A DNA stretch of 64,000 nucleotides from assembly GCA_022419385.1 (NCBI GenBank), contig JAJUBI010000001.1, positions 1,612,001 to 1,676,000 of the forward strand, written 5' to 3'. A program made the translations under genes and the position numbers. The notes below the pieces were generated by a model. It saw only the letters and a list, made by a program, of their open reading frames with translations. It did not search any database and was not told the origin of the DNA. This DNA is from Paraconiothyrium sp. Pb-2020 (taxonomy: Eukaryota; Ascomycota; Dothideomycetes; Pleosporales; Didymosphaeriaceae). Positions 24,453 to 35,926 of this stretch are shown here, in pieces. Position 1 is the first letter of the stretch, and the number at the start of each line of letters is the position of its first letter.

Positions 24453-26300
24453 TCATATCGTTGAGTGGACGGTACCAGCGTGAGAGGCAATGGGCGGGTT
24501 GGCGATGGTGTTGGTTCCGAGCTGCTGGCTGTATTCGATCCGCTTAGCCTTCTCCTGCTCCATCATGGCTCGGTCCGCCTTGGTAACACGAGGCTTGCGC
24601 ACAGTCTGACCGCCGCGAGAGCCTGGACCGCCGCCGCGACCTCGACCGCGACCTGAGGTCTCCCCCCGGCTGGCTCCACCACGACCGCGACCACGACCGC
24701 GCTTGACAGTACCATCGGCCCTATTTACGGTTAGCCTACTAGAGTGACAGGAATCGGCACCAACGCACCTTTCAACAGCAGGCTTCTCCTCGGTGATCAG
24801 AGGACCGCTATACACGAAAAAGCCGTCCTTGGCCATAAGCGCCTGTTGCTCCCAGGCCAGCTCCGTGTCGTCGATAAAGTCGTCTTCCTTGTCATAGTCT
24901 TCTTGTTTCCTCTTACGGGGTTTCTTCGTCTTGCCAGCAGCGGAACCGTCGTCGTCCATGCCTGTGTTGCCACCATTGCTCTCATTATCCGACAGATCGA
25001 CGGACATGTCATCGGCGGATCCGGCGAGACCAGCAGCCTTCTCTAGAGCAGCGCCCATGGAAGTGATTTGCCGCTGACGCTCCCGACGAGCTGCAATCCG
25101 AGGATGCAGGGCAGCGAATCCATACTTCTTCTCCACCTCTTGCGCAAAGTTGATGGTGACGTTGGTCTGGCCTTTCAAAGGGAAGGTGAGCCAAATGTTA
25201 ACGCCCGTGGGTTCAGTAGAGCCAGTGCCGTTCGTGTTGACGGCGGGACCAAAAGGAGTGCCTGAGAGCAGACCACTTCCTGTCGGCAAGGGCGGCGGAG
25301 CCTCTTTTTGGCGGGCTTTGACAGGTGGGGTCGGGGCGTTGGAAGGCGTGCCCGCGCTCGCGGAGTCTGACTTCTTCATGGGCACGGAAGTCCTTGGATC
25401 GGAATCAACATCCATGGGCGCAGGACCCAGAGGTGGTGCGGGCCGAGGCGGTTGCTGGTTGTCCTGAGCTGGAAGGAGCGGCCCCTGGCGATTTGACATG
25501 GCGGCAGGCGACAGCGGAGCAGAGGTGACGGACGTTTGCTGCTGCAGCCTAGCGGGCTGTGCGTAGGTCAGGCTGGTGACGGTAGGCGGATCGATCAGGG
25601 ACGTGATGGAAGGGGATGCGCTTGCTCGATTGAGAGGCGGCGAGATGGGCGGCGGCGGTGCGGTCGCTGCAACGAGTGGCTTCGACTCGTAGATGCCGCC
25701 GCGGATGGGATCATAACGTTGGCCCGAGCTTGCGGGTCGAGGAGTCGAAGGCGTCGGGGTCATGTGTGAGAGGTTGGGGTTGCCGTGAAGAGGCTCTGCA
25801 CTGGCGCCGAGCGCGCGCGGAGGTGGAGGTTGCGTAACGGGAGACGGCTGGTCTGGTTGGAGTACCTGCGCCAGCTCTGTGGGTCTTGGTTGCGGTGCGG
25901 GCTGTTGCTGTAGCACATTCACCGCGGGCTTCTCCTCTGCGGGCGCGGGCGAGGCATTCTGCGCCTCGAGCGAGGCCTTGGTCCTCCTCTTGCGCGGGGC
26001 GGGCGCTGCATTGGGGTCCTTTGGCTCTGCGGCCTTGCGCGGCTTCCTGGGCTTCTTCTCCTCTGCGGTTGGGTCTTTGGGCTTCGGCTTGGGGCCGGGC
26101 TTCTTGCGGACGGTGCCAGCGGCGGTCAGTCTGGGTGTGGGCGTCGTGGAAGCTGCAGGGGTGGGGGTGCTAGCATTTGCTGCAACACCATAACCACCGC
26201 TCGGCGCGTGGATCGCGGAACCGTTGGGCGTGCCCTGCTCAGGCGAATGGGGGGGCGAGCTCAGACTACCAGGCGACGATGCGGCCTCTGCTGCGTCCAT
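24453..26300 (-). CDS. HPC2: HIR histone chaperone complex subunit Hpc2 (ubinuclein family)
   Basis: Two exons: 26300-24769 and 24720-24453, 599 residues. Hpc2/ubinuclein is part of the HIR complex, which deposits H3-H4 independently of replication and represses histone genes. The diagnostic Hpc2-related domain is at about residues 465-500 (YDKEDDFIDDTELAWEQ, then MAKDGFFVYSGPL). A conserved block INFAQEVEKKYGFAALHP lies upstream. The N-terminus is basic and Pro-rich (KKPGPKPKPKDP, APRKRRTKASL) and the C-terminus is RG-rich (KRGRGRGRGG). The 48-bp intron (24768-24721) has a GTGCGT donor and AATAG acceptor, is in frame and stop-free; removing it restores PAVERADGTVKRG, the form I expect from the family. 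The upstream 1.7 kb has no recognised gene. Confidence 0.92.
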   Translation of the reverse strand: MDAAEAASSPGSLSSPPHSPEQGTPNGSAIHAPSGGYGVAANASTPTPAASTTPTPRLTAAGTVRKKPGPKPKPKDPTAEEKKPRKPRKAAEPKDPNAAPAPRKRRTKASLEAQNASPAPAEEKPAVNVLQQQPAPQPRPTELAQVLQPDQPSPVTQPPPPRALGASAEPLHGNPNLSHMTPTPSTPRPASSGQRYDPIRGGIYESKPLVAATAPPPPISPPLNRASASPSITSLIDPPTVTSLTYAQPARLQQQTSVTSAPLSPAAMSNRQGPLLPAQDNQQPPRPAPPLGPAPMDVDSDPRTSVPMKKSDSASAGTPSNAPTPPVKARQKEAPPPLPTGSGLLSGTPFGPAVNTNGTGSTEPTGVNIWLTFPLKGQTNVTINFAQEVEKKYGFAALHPRIAARRERQRQITSMGAALEKAAGLAGSADDMSVDLSDNESNGGNTGMDDDGSAAGKTKKPRKRKQEDYDKEDDFIDDTELAWEQQALMAKDGFFVYSGPLITEEKPAVERCVGADSCHSSRLTVNRADGTVKRGRGRGRGGASRGETSGRGRGRGGGPGSRGGQTVRKPRVTKADRAMMEQEKAKRIEYSQQLGTNTIANPPIASHAGTVHSTI

Positions 26301-27976
26301 GGCGCTGGAAAAACCAAAACGCTGCACGCCAAAATGCAGCAGAAGCGCGCGCTACGGGTCTACAGCGATTACGGAACGGGGAGCCAGAAGAGACGGGATG
26401 CGGCTGTCGAGATGCACGCGCGCAGCGGCTCGACTGGACTGGCAGTGGGCGGAGCAGGGGACGAGCGGACTGGCTGGCAGACTCAACACCAACGCGGCCG
26501 CACTGAGATAGCCACGGACGCTGGCGACAACACCAAAGCCGGAGTGCAGACGGCCAGGGGCTCGACGAGCGGCCAGGGCACGCGGACGACCACGATGCTG
26601 CTTCACGCGCAATTAGCTGGATGGCGGCGCCTTGGGACGGCGCTGGACTGATGGATCGCTGGCTCTGGCGCCGCGGCGGGCAGGAATCGTGCAAAGAAAA
26701 AGGTGGAAGAGGGAGCGCCGTCGACGTGTCGAGGGGCCTTCACGTATAAAGGGCAGCGCAGCAGACTGGGAGACGTTGGGCGGGCCAGTCAAAGCACGGG
26801 CAACGGTTACGAGAATATGGAGCGAGCATACGCCAGAAGGGAGCTCGTAGGCAGGAGACGAGCAATGCCGGGAGCGAGCCTGGAAGACGCCTGCCGCCCG
26901 TTTCGCAGCCCTTGAGACGAGAGGGGACATGCTGCCCGTCCGAGACCACCTGCACGTCGTCGACCATTGCTCCGCGAAGCTGTCGTTGCGTCCGGGTGCC
27001 ACGGTAGCGTCACACGTCTCGGAGAATCGAGCAGATGGCTTGGAGAAACCGACATCCCATTGAGATTGCCCTCCAGCCACTGCCGCTGCCGCTGCCACGC
27101 ATGCCTCACAAGCGCCTGCTCTCGATGCCACCGTGAGTTGCATGCTTGCTGACTCCGACGGCCTCGACACCGTCTCGCCTCGAGGACCATGCATTGGGCG
27201 TGCACAGGGAGGCGGCAGCTGTATGTCCCTGCGCATCTGCTGTTTAGCCAGAGAAGACGTGGTGTTGAAGCCCACGACTATCGCGTAGGACCTTGGTTGG
27301 CCAGTGCGCGACCGGCTAACTGCTTCGAGCTGCATCGGATGCACGACCACACTCAGGTACTGTGAACTCAGGTGCTGTTGAAACGTCAAACCTCAACGCT
27401 TGCGTCTTGCACGCCCCTGTATCCCTAAGCACCCCCGGAAAGAGCATTCTGCGGGTCCACGCTACAAGTTCCTCCCGTGTACCTTCTTGAAGACTACGGT
27501 GCGGACATCTTCGTTGCTGATCTGCATGCATTCTCGGAACATGCGCGTGAACATCGTGAGGCACCAACTTGAAACAAGACTTGCCGGCAAAGTACCACTA
27601 TCTCTGATCTTTGTTGAAGCAACGCATCCAATCCTTGTGCCTGCCGCATCTGCCATGCGATCAATTACGACACCTCATGCACGACGTCACAGCAAAAGGC
27701 GGCAGAATTCGAACAAATAACCGTTAACTATCGGACATGCCAAATCGATTTGTCCCAGTATACATGATACATTCCGAGTCCACACGCGATGCACAACCTC
27801 TCACTGCATATACAGTTCGAGTGGAACGTTTCACTGCGGTGCATGCTTGACCCAAAGCCAAAGCTCCCAACAAACGCCTAGCTGCACAAAATCCGTCGTA
27901 CGTAACCGGAACGCCAACTGAAGGTATCATGCCGTCGAAGAGAGTGAAAGCATAGCTCGTGCGTTGTCACAAAAGC
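26301..27976. other. Gene-free region upstream of HPC2
   Basis: A GC-rich stretch from 26300 to about 27200, then more average DNA up to the NOP56 stop codon. A 258-residue minus-strand frame (27389-26613) is open, but its composition is Arg/Ser/Ala-rich and overlaps other frames in the same GC-rich DNA, so I treat it as chance. It probably holds the HPC2 promoter and leader. Confidence 0.5.
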
Positions 27977-29816
27977 CTACGCCTTGCTCTTCTTCTTCTT
28001 CTTCTTGCCTTCGCCATCCTCATCGGCGTGTTTCCTCTTCTTGTCCTTTTTGGATTTCTTCTCAGATACCTCCTCCTCCGCATGCTTTGCCTTTTTTTCC
28101 TTCTTCTTCTCACGGATCGCTTGCTCAGTGGCCTTTCCCGTGACACCGTCAGCCATCACAACGTCCTCTGCAGCATGCGCAGTGGGATCCTCGGTGTCGA
28201 TATCAGCCAGAACAGACTCCATAGCCGCCTGCATGACGGCTGAATTTTTCGCAGGAGTGGCGCCAGAGGCGTAGAATTCTATCCGTTCTTCGACCTGGCG
28301 TTTGAGCGCCTCTCCGAATTTCGCCGTCGGAGTGTCTGAAAAGTTGTCTATGCGACTTGCGATGGACACTTTGTTGGCAAGCTAATACATGTCAGTGGGA
28401 GTTCCAATCATAAGTATTTCTTGTCACGTACGAAGCGTGAGATCCTGCCCTTCGACTTTGCGCCAGTCTTTCCAATGAAGGAAGAATGATAGATTAGACC
28501 GTACTTAGGCGTGTTTCCCTTCGTCTTCAACGCACTATAATAAAGTCAGTGCGAGACCCGACAAAGTTCGATGACAAAGCATACCGGAAGAGGGCCTTTT
28601 CAGCACCAAGAATTTGAACGGTTGAGGCAGGATATTTCGATAGATTCGTCAGGGAACCAGCCTTCGATATTAACCTGGCCGCAACAGTATCCCCGATGAG
28701 TGCGGCTGTGTTGGGCGCTACCGAATTAAGTTTGTCAGAGAGATAGCTTGCCAGCTGTTTCCTGTAGGCGCTCAGGGCATCTGTGCGCTTAGCAAAGGAC
28801 ATGACCATCTCGAGGTCCGAGGACGAGATCTCCCTGCCCATACTGGTCCTCGCGGCCTTGATGATTGCCTGAGAGACTGATTCGTCATCGCCCACGACTG
28901 CAGCAAGATCGTGAAGCTTCTCCTCTGATAATCCACTCTTGTCGCCGATAAAGAGGACCGCGCTTGCATAATGATCGTTGGTCAAGATCTTACTGAGCTC
29001 TGGGAAGTGCCAGCCGTAGTTCTCTCTGAGCCTCATGGTGAAAGTGTTCAAGTCCTGACCATGTCAGCGTAAGGCGCTCTGAAGAACTCGTTTTATTGAC
29101 GCACCTTATCGACTTGGTCCAGAGTTGCGATTGCCTGGATAATACTTTGATCCTGAATTTACTTGTCAGATGTTCTCTTGAAAACATTGATATGCGACTC
29201 ACATTCTTTGCAACTAAAAACTTCACCTTGGCGCGGGAGTATGCGTGCCCAAGACCCAGGACAGACCGCTCGAGGTCTCCGGGCTGGAGTTGCTTGACTA
29301 ATTTATCGCCATGTTGCCGTAGACCTCTTAAAAGGTCACCGACGGGAGGGCTCGACTCAGAAGTCTCACACTTGATATTTGCAAAAACAGCTTGATACTC
29401 CCGGCTAAATTCTTGTCCCATACGCCTAACTTTACTGCCTTCTTCTTAGATGACGTGGGAAGGTTGGATTCGAGTGTTGATCGTAAGAAGTCGAACACAG
29501 GCCTTCGCTCACGTCCTATAGTATGAAGTCAGTGCGGGTCAGGGTATAGTCGTGCCCACGAAATGTTGCTTACATTGATCTCTTGCAAAGCTTGTTGGGT
29601 TCTGTGAACGGCGTCAAGCCGATGATTTCAACGGTCTGTCAATGTCAGAAATGAACGGTGCAGAGCTACAGGTAATTCTACCTTTCCAAATTTGGCCAGG
29701 TCCTGAACAGCGTCTTGAACTTCCTTCAACCGATTGCCAATGGTGTCTGGTTGGTTTACAACCTTGAAGATTGCGTATCCGAGAGCGGACTCGTGCAACA
29801 AAAAGTCCACCGACAT
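27977..29816 (-). pseudogene. NOP56: NOP56 box C/D snoRNP core protein, reading frame interrupted as sequenced
   Basis: Seven exons: 29816-29682, 29635-29574, 29515-29203, 29152-29105, 29054-28585, 28534-28432 and 28381-27977. Nop56 is a core scaffold of box C/D snoRNPs that guide rRNA 2'-O-methylation in the nucleolus. It has a conserved N-terminus (LLHESALGYAIFKV), a coiled-coil middle, the Nop domain (PNTAALIGDTVAARLISKAG, LSKYPASTVQILGAEKALFR) and a KKE/D tail. Nop56 rather than Nop58 is indicated by GNTPKYGLIYHSSFIGK. Exons 1 and 4-7 are clean. Across exons 2-3 the conserved peptides sit in different frames: TVEIIGLTPF, then QQALQEINDVSEG, then FDFLRSTLESNLP, then AVFANIKCE. That implies three one-base losses near 29600, 29494 and 29391. 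Without them a stop follows the second junction. The gene is essential in yeast, so sequencing error is the likelier cause; a decayed copy is the alternative. Confidence 0.85.
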
Positions 29817-30178
29817 GTTTGCAAAGTTAACGTGGAGTTCGCGCAGTGTGCGGGCGGGCGGCAGGTCTTGCAGAGCCGCTGTTGAGTGCGTGGAAATACG
29901 CAAAGTTGTACGGGCAGTCGGTCAGCGTTCTTTGTAGCTGCAGTCGAATGCGCAAACGAGCGTCGAGGTGTGCGCGCGGACGACCGTTGTTCTTCGCAAT
30001 GGGAAACGCAAAGTGGAGAGCTAGCTAGAACTTTTTCTCCTCGGCGTTGGAACAACTTAACGCCGACAAGCCGAACTTTCTATCAACGCGACATACGCGA
30101 GGAGGGCCAGGCTCCCGGCGAAACGACACACCACGTTATTGCCTTCTTTCCAACAATAACGAAGGAAACACCGTAATA
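29817..30178. promoter_or_regulatory. Divergent promoter between NOP56 and CCT6
   Basis: A 362-bp spacer between head-to-head start codons. I looked for ribosome-biogenesis motifs of the yeast PAC/RRPE kind and saw none that are convincing. Confidence 0.45.
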
Positions 30179-32298
30179 ATGTCGGCTGCACAGCTTCTCA
30201 ATCCAAAGGCCGAGTCGAGGGTCAGTTGCGCTTGCTTGAGCTCTGCGATCGAGCTAACTTTGTATAGCGGCGCGGGGAAGCTCTCCAAGTGAACATCTCG
30301 GCCGGTGAGGGCCTGCAAAAGGTGGTTAATTCTCTTTCTGGCTTGTCGTTCTGCCACGCTGACTGTAGAAAAGGTCTTAGCATCCAACCTTGGACCCCGC
30401 GGCACTCTGAAGATGTAAGTTAATCCTAAGGGAGGTATGGAGCTGCAATTTAACATTGATCAGGCTTGTCGATGGTGCAGGTGCCGTATGTCAGAAAACT
30501 ACAGACCATCACACATAAACCTAACCAGCTTGCAGATCAAGCTCACGAAAGATGGCAGCGTTTTGCTCAAGGAAATGGTGCGTTATACACAGAAGCTCTA
30601 TTCAATACATCGTTAACACCGAAACAGCAAATACAAAACCCCACAGCTGTACGTAGTTCGAACGAGAACGGCGACTTCGTAATCCCAATACTCATCAACC
30701 CTCAGGTCATGATCGCGCGAGCAGCAACCGCACAGGATGAAATCACAGGCGACGGAACCACCTCGGTCGTTCTGTTGGTAGGAGAACTGTTGAAGCAGGC
30801 GGATCGATATATTGCAGAGGGCCTTCATCCGCGGGTGATCACGGACGGTTACGAGATTGCGAAGACGGAGGCACTCAAGGTCTGTGGGACAACTATGAAT
30901 GGCGTGGATGGATGTTGACGTTGATCAGTTCCTGGACCAGTTCAAGCTGAACAAGGAGGTTGACCGAGAGCTACTTCTTTCGGTTGCTCGAACATCATTA
31001 GCCACAAAGCTTGACAGCACCCTCGCCGAGCAGTTGACACCGGACATAGTCGATGCCGTTCTCGCCATTTACCAAGCGCCGGCGAAACCCGACCTGCACA
31101 TGGTTGAGATCATGACGATGCAGCACAGGACTGCGGCTGACACACAGCTCATTCGTGGGCTGGCGCTAGATCATGGCGCAAGGCATCCAGACATGCCCAA
31201 GCGTGTTGAGAATGCTCACATACTGACGCTCAACGTCAGCCTGGAGTATGAGAAGTCTGAAATCAACTCTGGATTCTACTACTCCAGCGCAGAGCAGAGA
31301 GAAAAGCTTGTAGAAAGTGAGCGGCGGTTCGTGGATGAGAAGCTAAGGAAGATCGTGGAATTGAAGAAAGAGGTGTGCGGGAACGACCCTAAGAAGGGCT
31401 TCGTGATTATAAACCAAAAGGGCATAGATCCGCTGAGTCTAGATGTGCTGGTAAAGAACGGCATCTTCGCGCTCCGGAGAGCCAAGAGGCGAAACATGGA
31501 GCGTCTGCAGCTTGTCTGCGGAGGTATCGCCCAGAACAGTGTCGATGACCTGACCCCAGAAGTGCTCGGCTGGGCAGGTTCCGTGTACGAGCACCAATTG
31601 GGCGAGGAGAAGTACACTTTCGTTGTAAGCATGTCCAGCTTGACTAGTGACCTATCTGACCCTGCGCAGGAAGACGTGAAAGAGCCCAAATCGGTCACAT
31701 TGCTCATTAAAGGACCGAATTCGCACACAATCACCCAGATCAAAGACGCAGTTCGAGATGGACTGAGGAGCGTGTACAACATGATCGTGGACAAGAGCGT
31801 GGTTCCGGGAGGAGGAGCCTTCCAAGTCGCTTGCGCATCACATCTCTTGAGCGAAAACTTCAGGAAGACGGTCAAAGGAAAAGCCAAGTGGGGTGTCGCT
31901 GCATTCGCCGATGCATTGCTTGTCATTCCCAAAACTTTGGCAGCCAATTCGGGTCACGACATCCAGGATTCACGTACGAACACCATGCAAGAAAACACTC
32001 AGGCTTGTGCTGACCATTTTACAGTGGCTGCATTGCAGGACGAATATGCCGACGGCAATGTTGTCGGTCTGAATCTCGCTACCGGAGAGGCCATGGACCC
32101 CATGCAAGAGGGTGTTTATGATTCATTCCGAGTTCTCCGCAATGCCATCGCATCAAGTACCGGCATCGCGTCCAATCTGCTCCTGTGCGACGAGATGCTC
32201 AAAGCACGACAAATGGTAAGTTGATTATTGCCCATAACATCGCACTTGCTCACCTTGGACCTTAGGGACGGCAACCGGGGCCAGGCGGGGAGGAGTAA
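30179..32298 (+). CDS. CCT6: Chaperonin TRiC/CCT subunit zeta (Cct6)
   Basis: Ten exons: 30179-30220, 30268-30321, 30374-30414, 30464-30485, 30536-30577, 30628-30648, 30706-30879, 30929-31973, 32025-32215 and 32266-32298, about 554 residues. Cct6 is one of eight subunits of the cytosolic chaperonin that folds actin and tubulin. Group II chaperonin hallmarks are present: MSAAQLLNPKAESRRRGEAL, SNLGPRGTLKMLVDGAG, KLTKDGSVLLKEM, GDGTTSVVLLVGELL (ATP site), ARHPDMPKRVENA, VVPGGGAF and LLLCDEMLKARQMGRQPGPG. Exons 4 and 6 are microexons of 22 and 21 bp. The exon 2/3 junction is the least certain: the acceptor that keeps the conserved frame is AAAAG. Intron 31974-32024 is in frame without a stop, but removing it restores GHDIQDSLAALQDE. 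Confidence 0.93.
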
Positions 32299-32953
32299 TG
32301 AAGTCACGAAGTCTATGTAGCAAGTTACTATACCATGACTATGGCTGTACAAATGGGAACTACGGCTAGATGCGGGGCTTTCTGCTCGACAAGGTATGAG
32401 GTAGCCCTCGTGACCCGTGGTTAATATAGCTGCGAGCATGGGTATTCCCCCACAGAATTTAAGCTCATGCGGATCATCCACATTCGGTAGGACCCTGAGC
32501 AACCATGCATAACAATAAGACCGAGTCGTTTGCAAATGTTTCTGTAGGACTGCGACCAAAACCTATCCAGGTAGGACTCGGTCGGGAACGCGAGGTGTTG
32601 TTCGACATTCCGTGCCGCATTCCGACGTGTCTGAGCGTGTGGAAGGGGGGAGGGTGTGCGACGAGGGGTTCGTTTGAGCTGAGCACCAAGCATTTGCTAG
32701 ACTGCATATGGCATTCGAGATTCCGAGCCAAGCCCGTGGAAGTTGTTCACCCTGCACCATGTAATTGTTCCTCCTGTTAGTACTCGGTGGCCTTTCAAAT
32801 TGCTTGCTCCGTCGTGACCTGTATTCGTCTTTCCCTCCTTGCGCGCTTCTCCAATGGCAGCGACGACGTAGCACCTGTACTCGGACCGCCCAGGCTCTCA
32901 GCGGCTCTCCCCACGTATTCACCCGACACGGTCGACCGAACTGTGCGCCCGTC
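32299..32953. other. Intergenic region between CCT6 and the GH47 gene
   Basis: The 3' flank of CCT6 and promoter of the tandemly oriented mannosidase gene. A pyrimidine-rich stretch (TCTTTCCCTCC) lies about 130 bp before the start. No coding sequence is supported. Confidence 0.5.
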
Positions 32954-35926
32954 ATGTTCCGTCTCCGTAGATACCGCGTCTTTCTCGCCTTCACCGTCAT
33001 CGTGGTTCTGGCGCTATATAAATTCGGAAGCTCGAATCCCTCGTGGAGGGATCAGGCTGCGAGCTTCGCACAAGGTCAGGGTCAGCGCGAGAACGAAGGG
33101 CCGCAGGTGAAGTGGGAGCCCAAACCGCAGGTTGCGAAAGAGACGAAGCAGTTTGAGGTGCAGGTGCCTGCTGCGAAAAATCCTCAGATCAAGCAGACTC
33201 CTCCGCCTATTGCGCCGGTAGAGCGACCCGTCCAGAAGACGTCTACAACGGCGCAGGGCAAGAAGTCAATACCTGTGGGCGTCGGGCATGTGGGGGCTGA
33301 CAACGCTGCGCGTCCAGAAGCGACACCTACGCCGCGTGCGGATGGAGGCGTGGTACAGGCTGTGCTAGGCGACCCCCTATCCTCCACCGAGGAACCTGTA
33401 CATTGGATCAAAACGAAAGAACAGTATCCTGTACCGACCGAATCGCTCATCGCGCTGCCCACTGCGAAGGCAAAGCGTATCCCTAAAATACAAGCCGAGT
33501 TTAAGGAAGAGACGGCTGCGGAGAAGGCCGACCGTCAAACAAAATTAGAGACGATCAAGGATGTATTCAAACGCTCATGGTCCGGGTACAAGGAGTTCGC
33601 ATGGCTGCATGATGAGGTTATGCCGGTGACTGGGTCGAAGAAGGATCCTTTTGCCGGCTGGGGTGCAACGCTCGTAGATGCTCTCGATACGATGTGGATT
33701 ATGGGGTTGAAGGAGGACTTTGAAGAGGCTGTGCAGGCTGTAGACAAGATTGACTTCACTACGACTTCTCGTGCAGATATCCCTCTCTTCGAAACGACGA
33801 TTCGCTATCTTGGAGGCTTCCTTGCGGCGTACGACATCGCCGGAAAGAAGCACGAGGTTTTGCTCACGAAGGCAAAAGAGCTTGCTGAGATCCTGATTGC
33901 TGCCTTCGATACACCGAACAGGATGCCACAGACTTACTATTACTGGCGACCGTAAGTAACTTCGATTCCTGGGATATTGCAGATTTGACGAAATACAGTG
34001 ACTTTGCTTCGGAATCTCATCCTGCGAGCAATCGTGTTGTTCTTGCTGAAATCGGCTCCTTAGCCATGGAATTTACTTATCTTGGGCAACTTACTGGCGA
34101 TGATCGATTCTACGACGCGATTGCTCGCATTACAGACAATCTGGAAGCATACCAGAACCATACGAGGCTCCCTGGTATGTGGCCGACGTACTTCGATGCC
34201 TCGGGATGCGTGAAGCACGATTATAAAACAGACGCCAGCAAGCCTCTTCAGAGACCGATGTCTCCAGAAGATCCACGGTGGGAGGAAGCTCTCAAGAACG
34301 GCGCGTATCTTAAAGCTGATCCTAGCCGGCCTCTGGTTATGCCCGCTGAGGATGGTTCAGCAGCTACGGTTGGAGAGGAACTCTCACCTGATGGCAAGAA
34401 GTACATACCATTGGAGAAGCCGGAGCCTCTTAAGCTTGTACCAAATGGACCGAATCCGACATGGAAGCCGCCGCCTGAGGAGTCAATGGTTTGGCCTGGG
34501 CCTGATAGCACCAAGGCTGCTCCCAAACGGCGTCAGCTTGCCGCTGCGGGGTTCCCATCCGACCCTGAAGTACCCTTCACAAAACCTATCTGCGACAATC
34601 CTGGATTTGGGCCGTCCTCCGACGGAGGAAGAGAAGAGTATACACTCGGCGGGATGTCAGATTCGACGTACGAGTATCTCCCGAAGCAATATCTACTCCT
34701 CGGGGGTCAAGTCGAAAAGTATCGCACCATGTACGAAGTATCTGCAGAAGTCATGAAGAAGCATCTCCTGTTCCGCCCCATGCTACCTAACAACGATGAT
34801 ATCCTCTTCTCAGGAAAGCGGTGGATCTCAGCGCAAGAGCCAGGCGAGCCTGTCACTAGTGAACTCGAGCCTGAATTTGCACATTTGACCTGCTTTGCGG
34901 GTGGCATGTTTGGCATCAGCGCAAAGATCTTCGACAGGCCCAAGGATCTCGAAATTGCCGCCAAACTAGCCGAGGGCTGTGTTTGGTCGTACAATATGAC
35001 CGCAACAGGTATTATGCCGGAAGCCTTCGAGAGTGTGGCTTGCGAGACTCGAAATGCTTGCCCATGGAATCAGACCCTTTACGACGAGATCCTCGATCCC
35101 AACTCCGAGAACAGACTGAAGCAGTATGAGGAAGCCATGACGAATTATGAGATCAAACTTAAGAGCGCAAGTTTGTGGTACGATGAGCAAATGCAAGCGT
35201 ACATGGAAAGTGCCACTCCTATGCCTGAACCTATCCAGACTGGTGTCGCTGCATTTGCAGCAAAGGCAACGACCGCTGTTGATAGCGTACTTGACAAACG
35301 ACAACTAGCGGATGTTAAACATGCTGCACCAGCACCAGCGCAGAACAGGAGCCTACACGTAGGCAACGGACCCGTAGACGTTGAGGCGCCTCCCACAGAA
35401 GTCCAGCCCGAAGTCGGAGACTTAGAAGAGCCTCTACCCAGCAAAGTCATGCCCACCTTTCCGGCCATATACTCACCCCAAGTTCCCCTCAGCCACGAAG
35501 AATATGTCAAGACCCGCCTGGAAGAAGAACGTCTCCCGCTTGGTGTCACTAGGGTAAAAGCCAGGGAATACATTCTCCGGTAAACTATTCCTCTCTCATC
35601 TAGCTCTAGGCTCCGCTAAAAACCCTTCCAGCCCCGAAGCCATCGAATCTGTCTGGTACATGTACCGCATCACAGGCGACACCTACTGGCGCGAAGCCGG
35701 CTGGCGTATGTTCCAAGCTATCAACGAGCACACCAAGACGGCGCATGGTAACTCGGCCATCGACGATGTCACCAAGACGTCACCCAACCTCAATGATTCA
35801 ATGGAGAGCTTCTGGCTTGCGGAGACGCTGAAGTATTTTTACTTACTTTATAGCGAGCCGGACGTTGTGAATCTGGATGAGTGGGTTTTCAACACGGAGG
35901 CGCATCCGTTCAGGAGGCCAACGTAG
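32954..35926 (+). CDS. Class I alpha-1,2-mannosidase (GH47), large form with insertions
   Basis: Three exons: 32954-33951, 33999-35579 and 35632-35926, 957 residues. GH47 enzymes trim mannose from N-glycans in the ER/Golgi, or mark misfolded glycoproteins. A short basic tail (MFRLRRYR) and a hydrophobic segment at about residues 9-23 give a type II membrane topology, followed by a Pro/Lys-rich stem to about 190. Catalytic-domain motifs run in order: GWGATLVDALDTMWIMGL, RYLGGFLAAYD, LAEIGSLAMEFTYL, HLTCFAGGMFGI, RPEAIESVWYMYRITGD, SFWLAETLKYFYLLYS and NTEAHPF, whose Thr binds calcium in the family. Two insertions, at about 410-565 and 685-855, enlarge the domain, and each contains a dibasic site (K509-R510-R511 and K766-R767) followed by QLA. 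Typical catalytic domains are about 450-500 residues. Confidence 0.93.

Noticed and set aside
26613..27389. A 258-residue minus-strand frame upstream of HPC2
   Set aside because: No family, no introns, biased composition typical of GC-rich non-coding DNA, and parallel frames in other phases.
30877..30929. Apparent frameshift in CCT6 between the frames ending at 30918 and starting at 30899
   Set aside because: A 49-bp intron (30880-30928, GTCTGT donor, GATCAG acceptor) joins the conserved sequence EALK-FLDQFKLNK without any shift.
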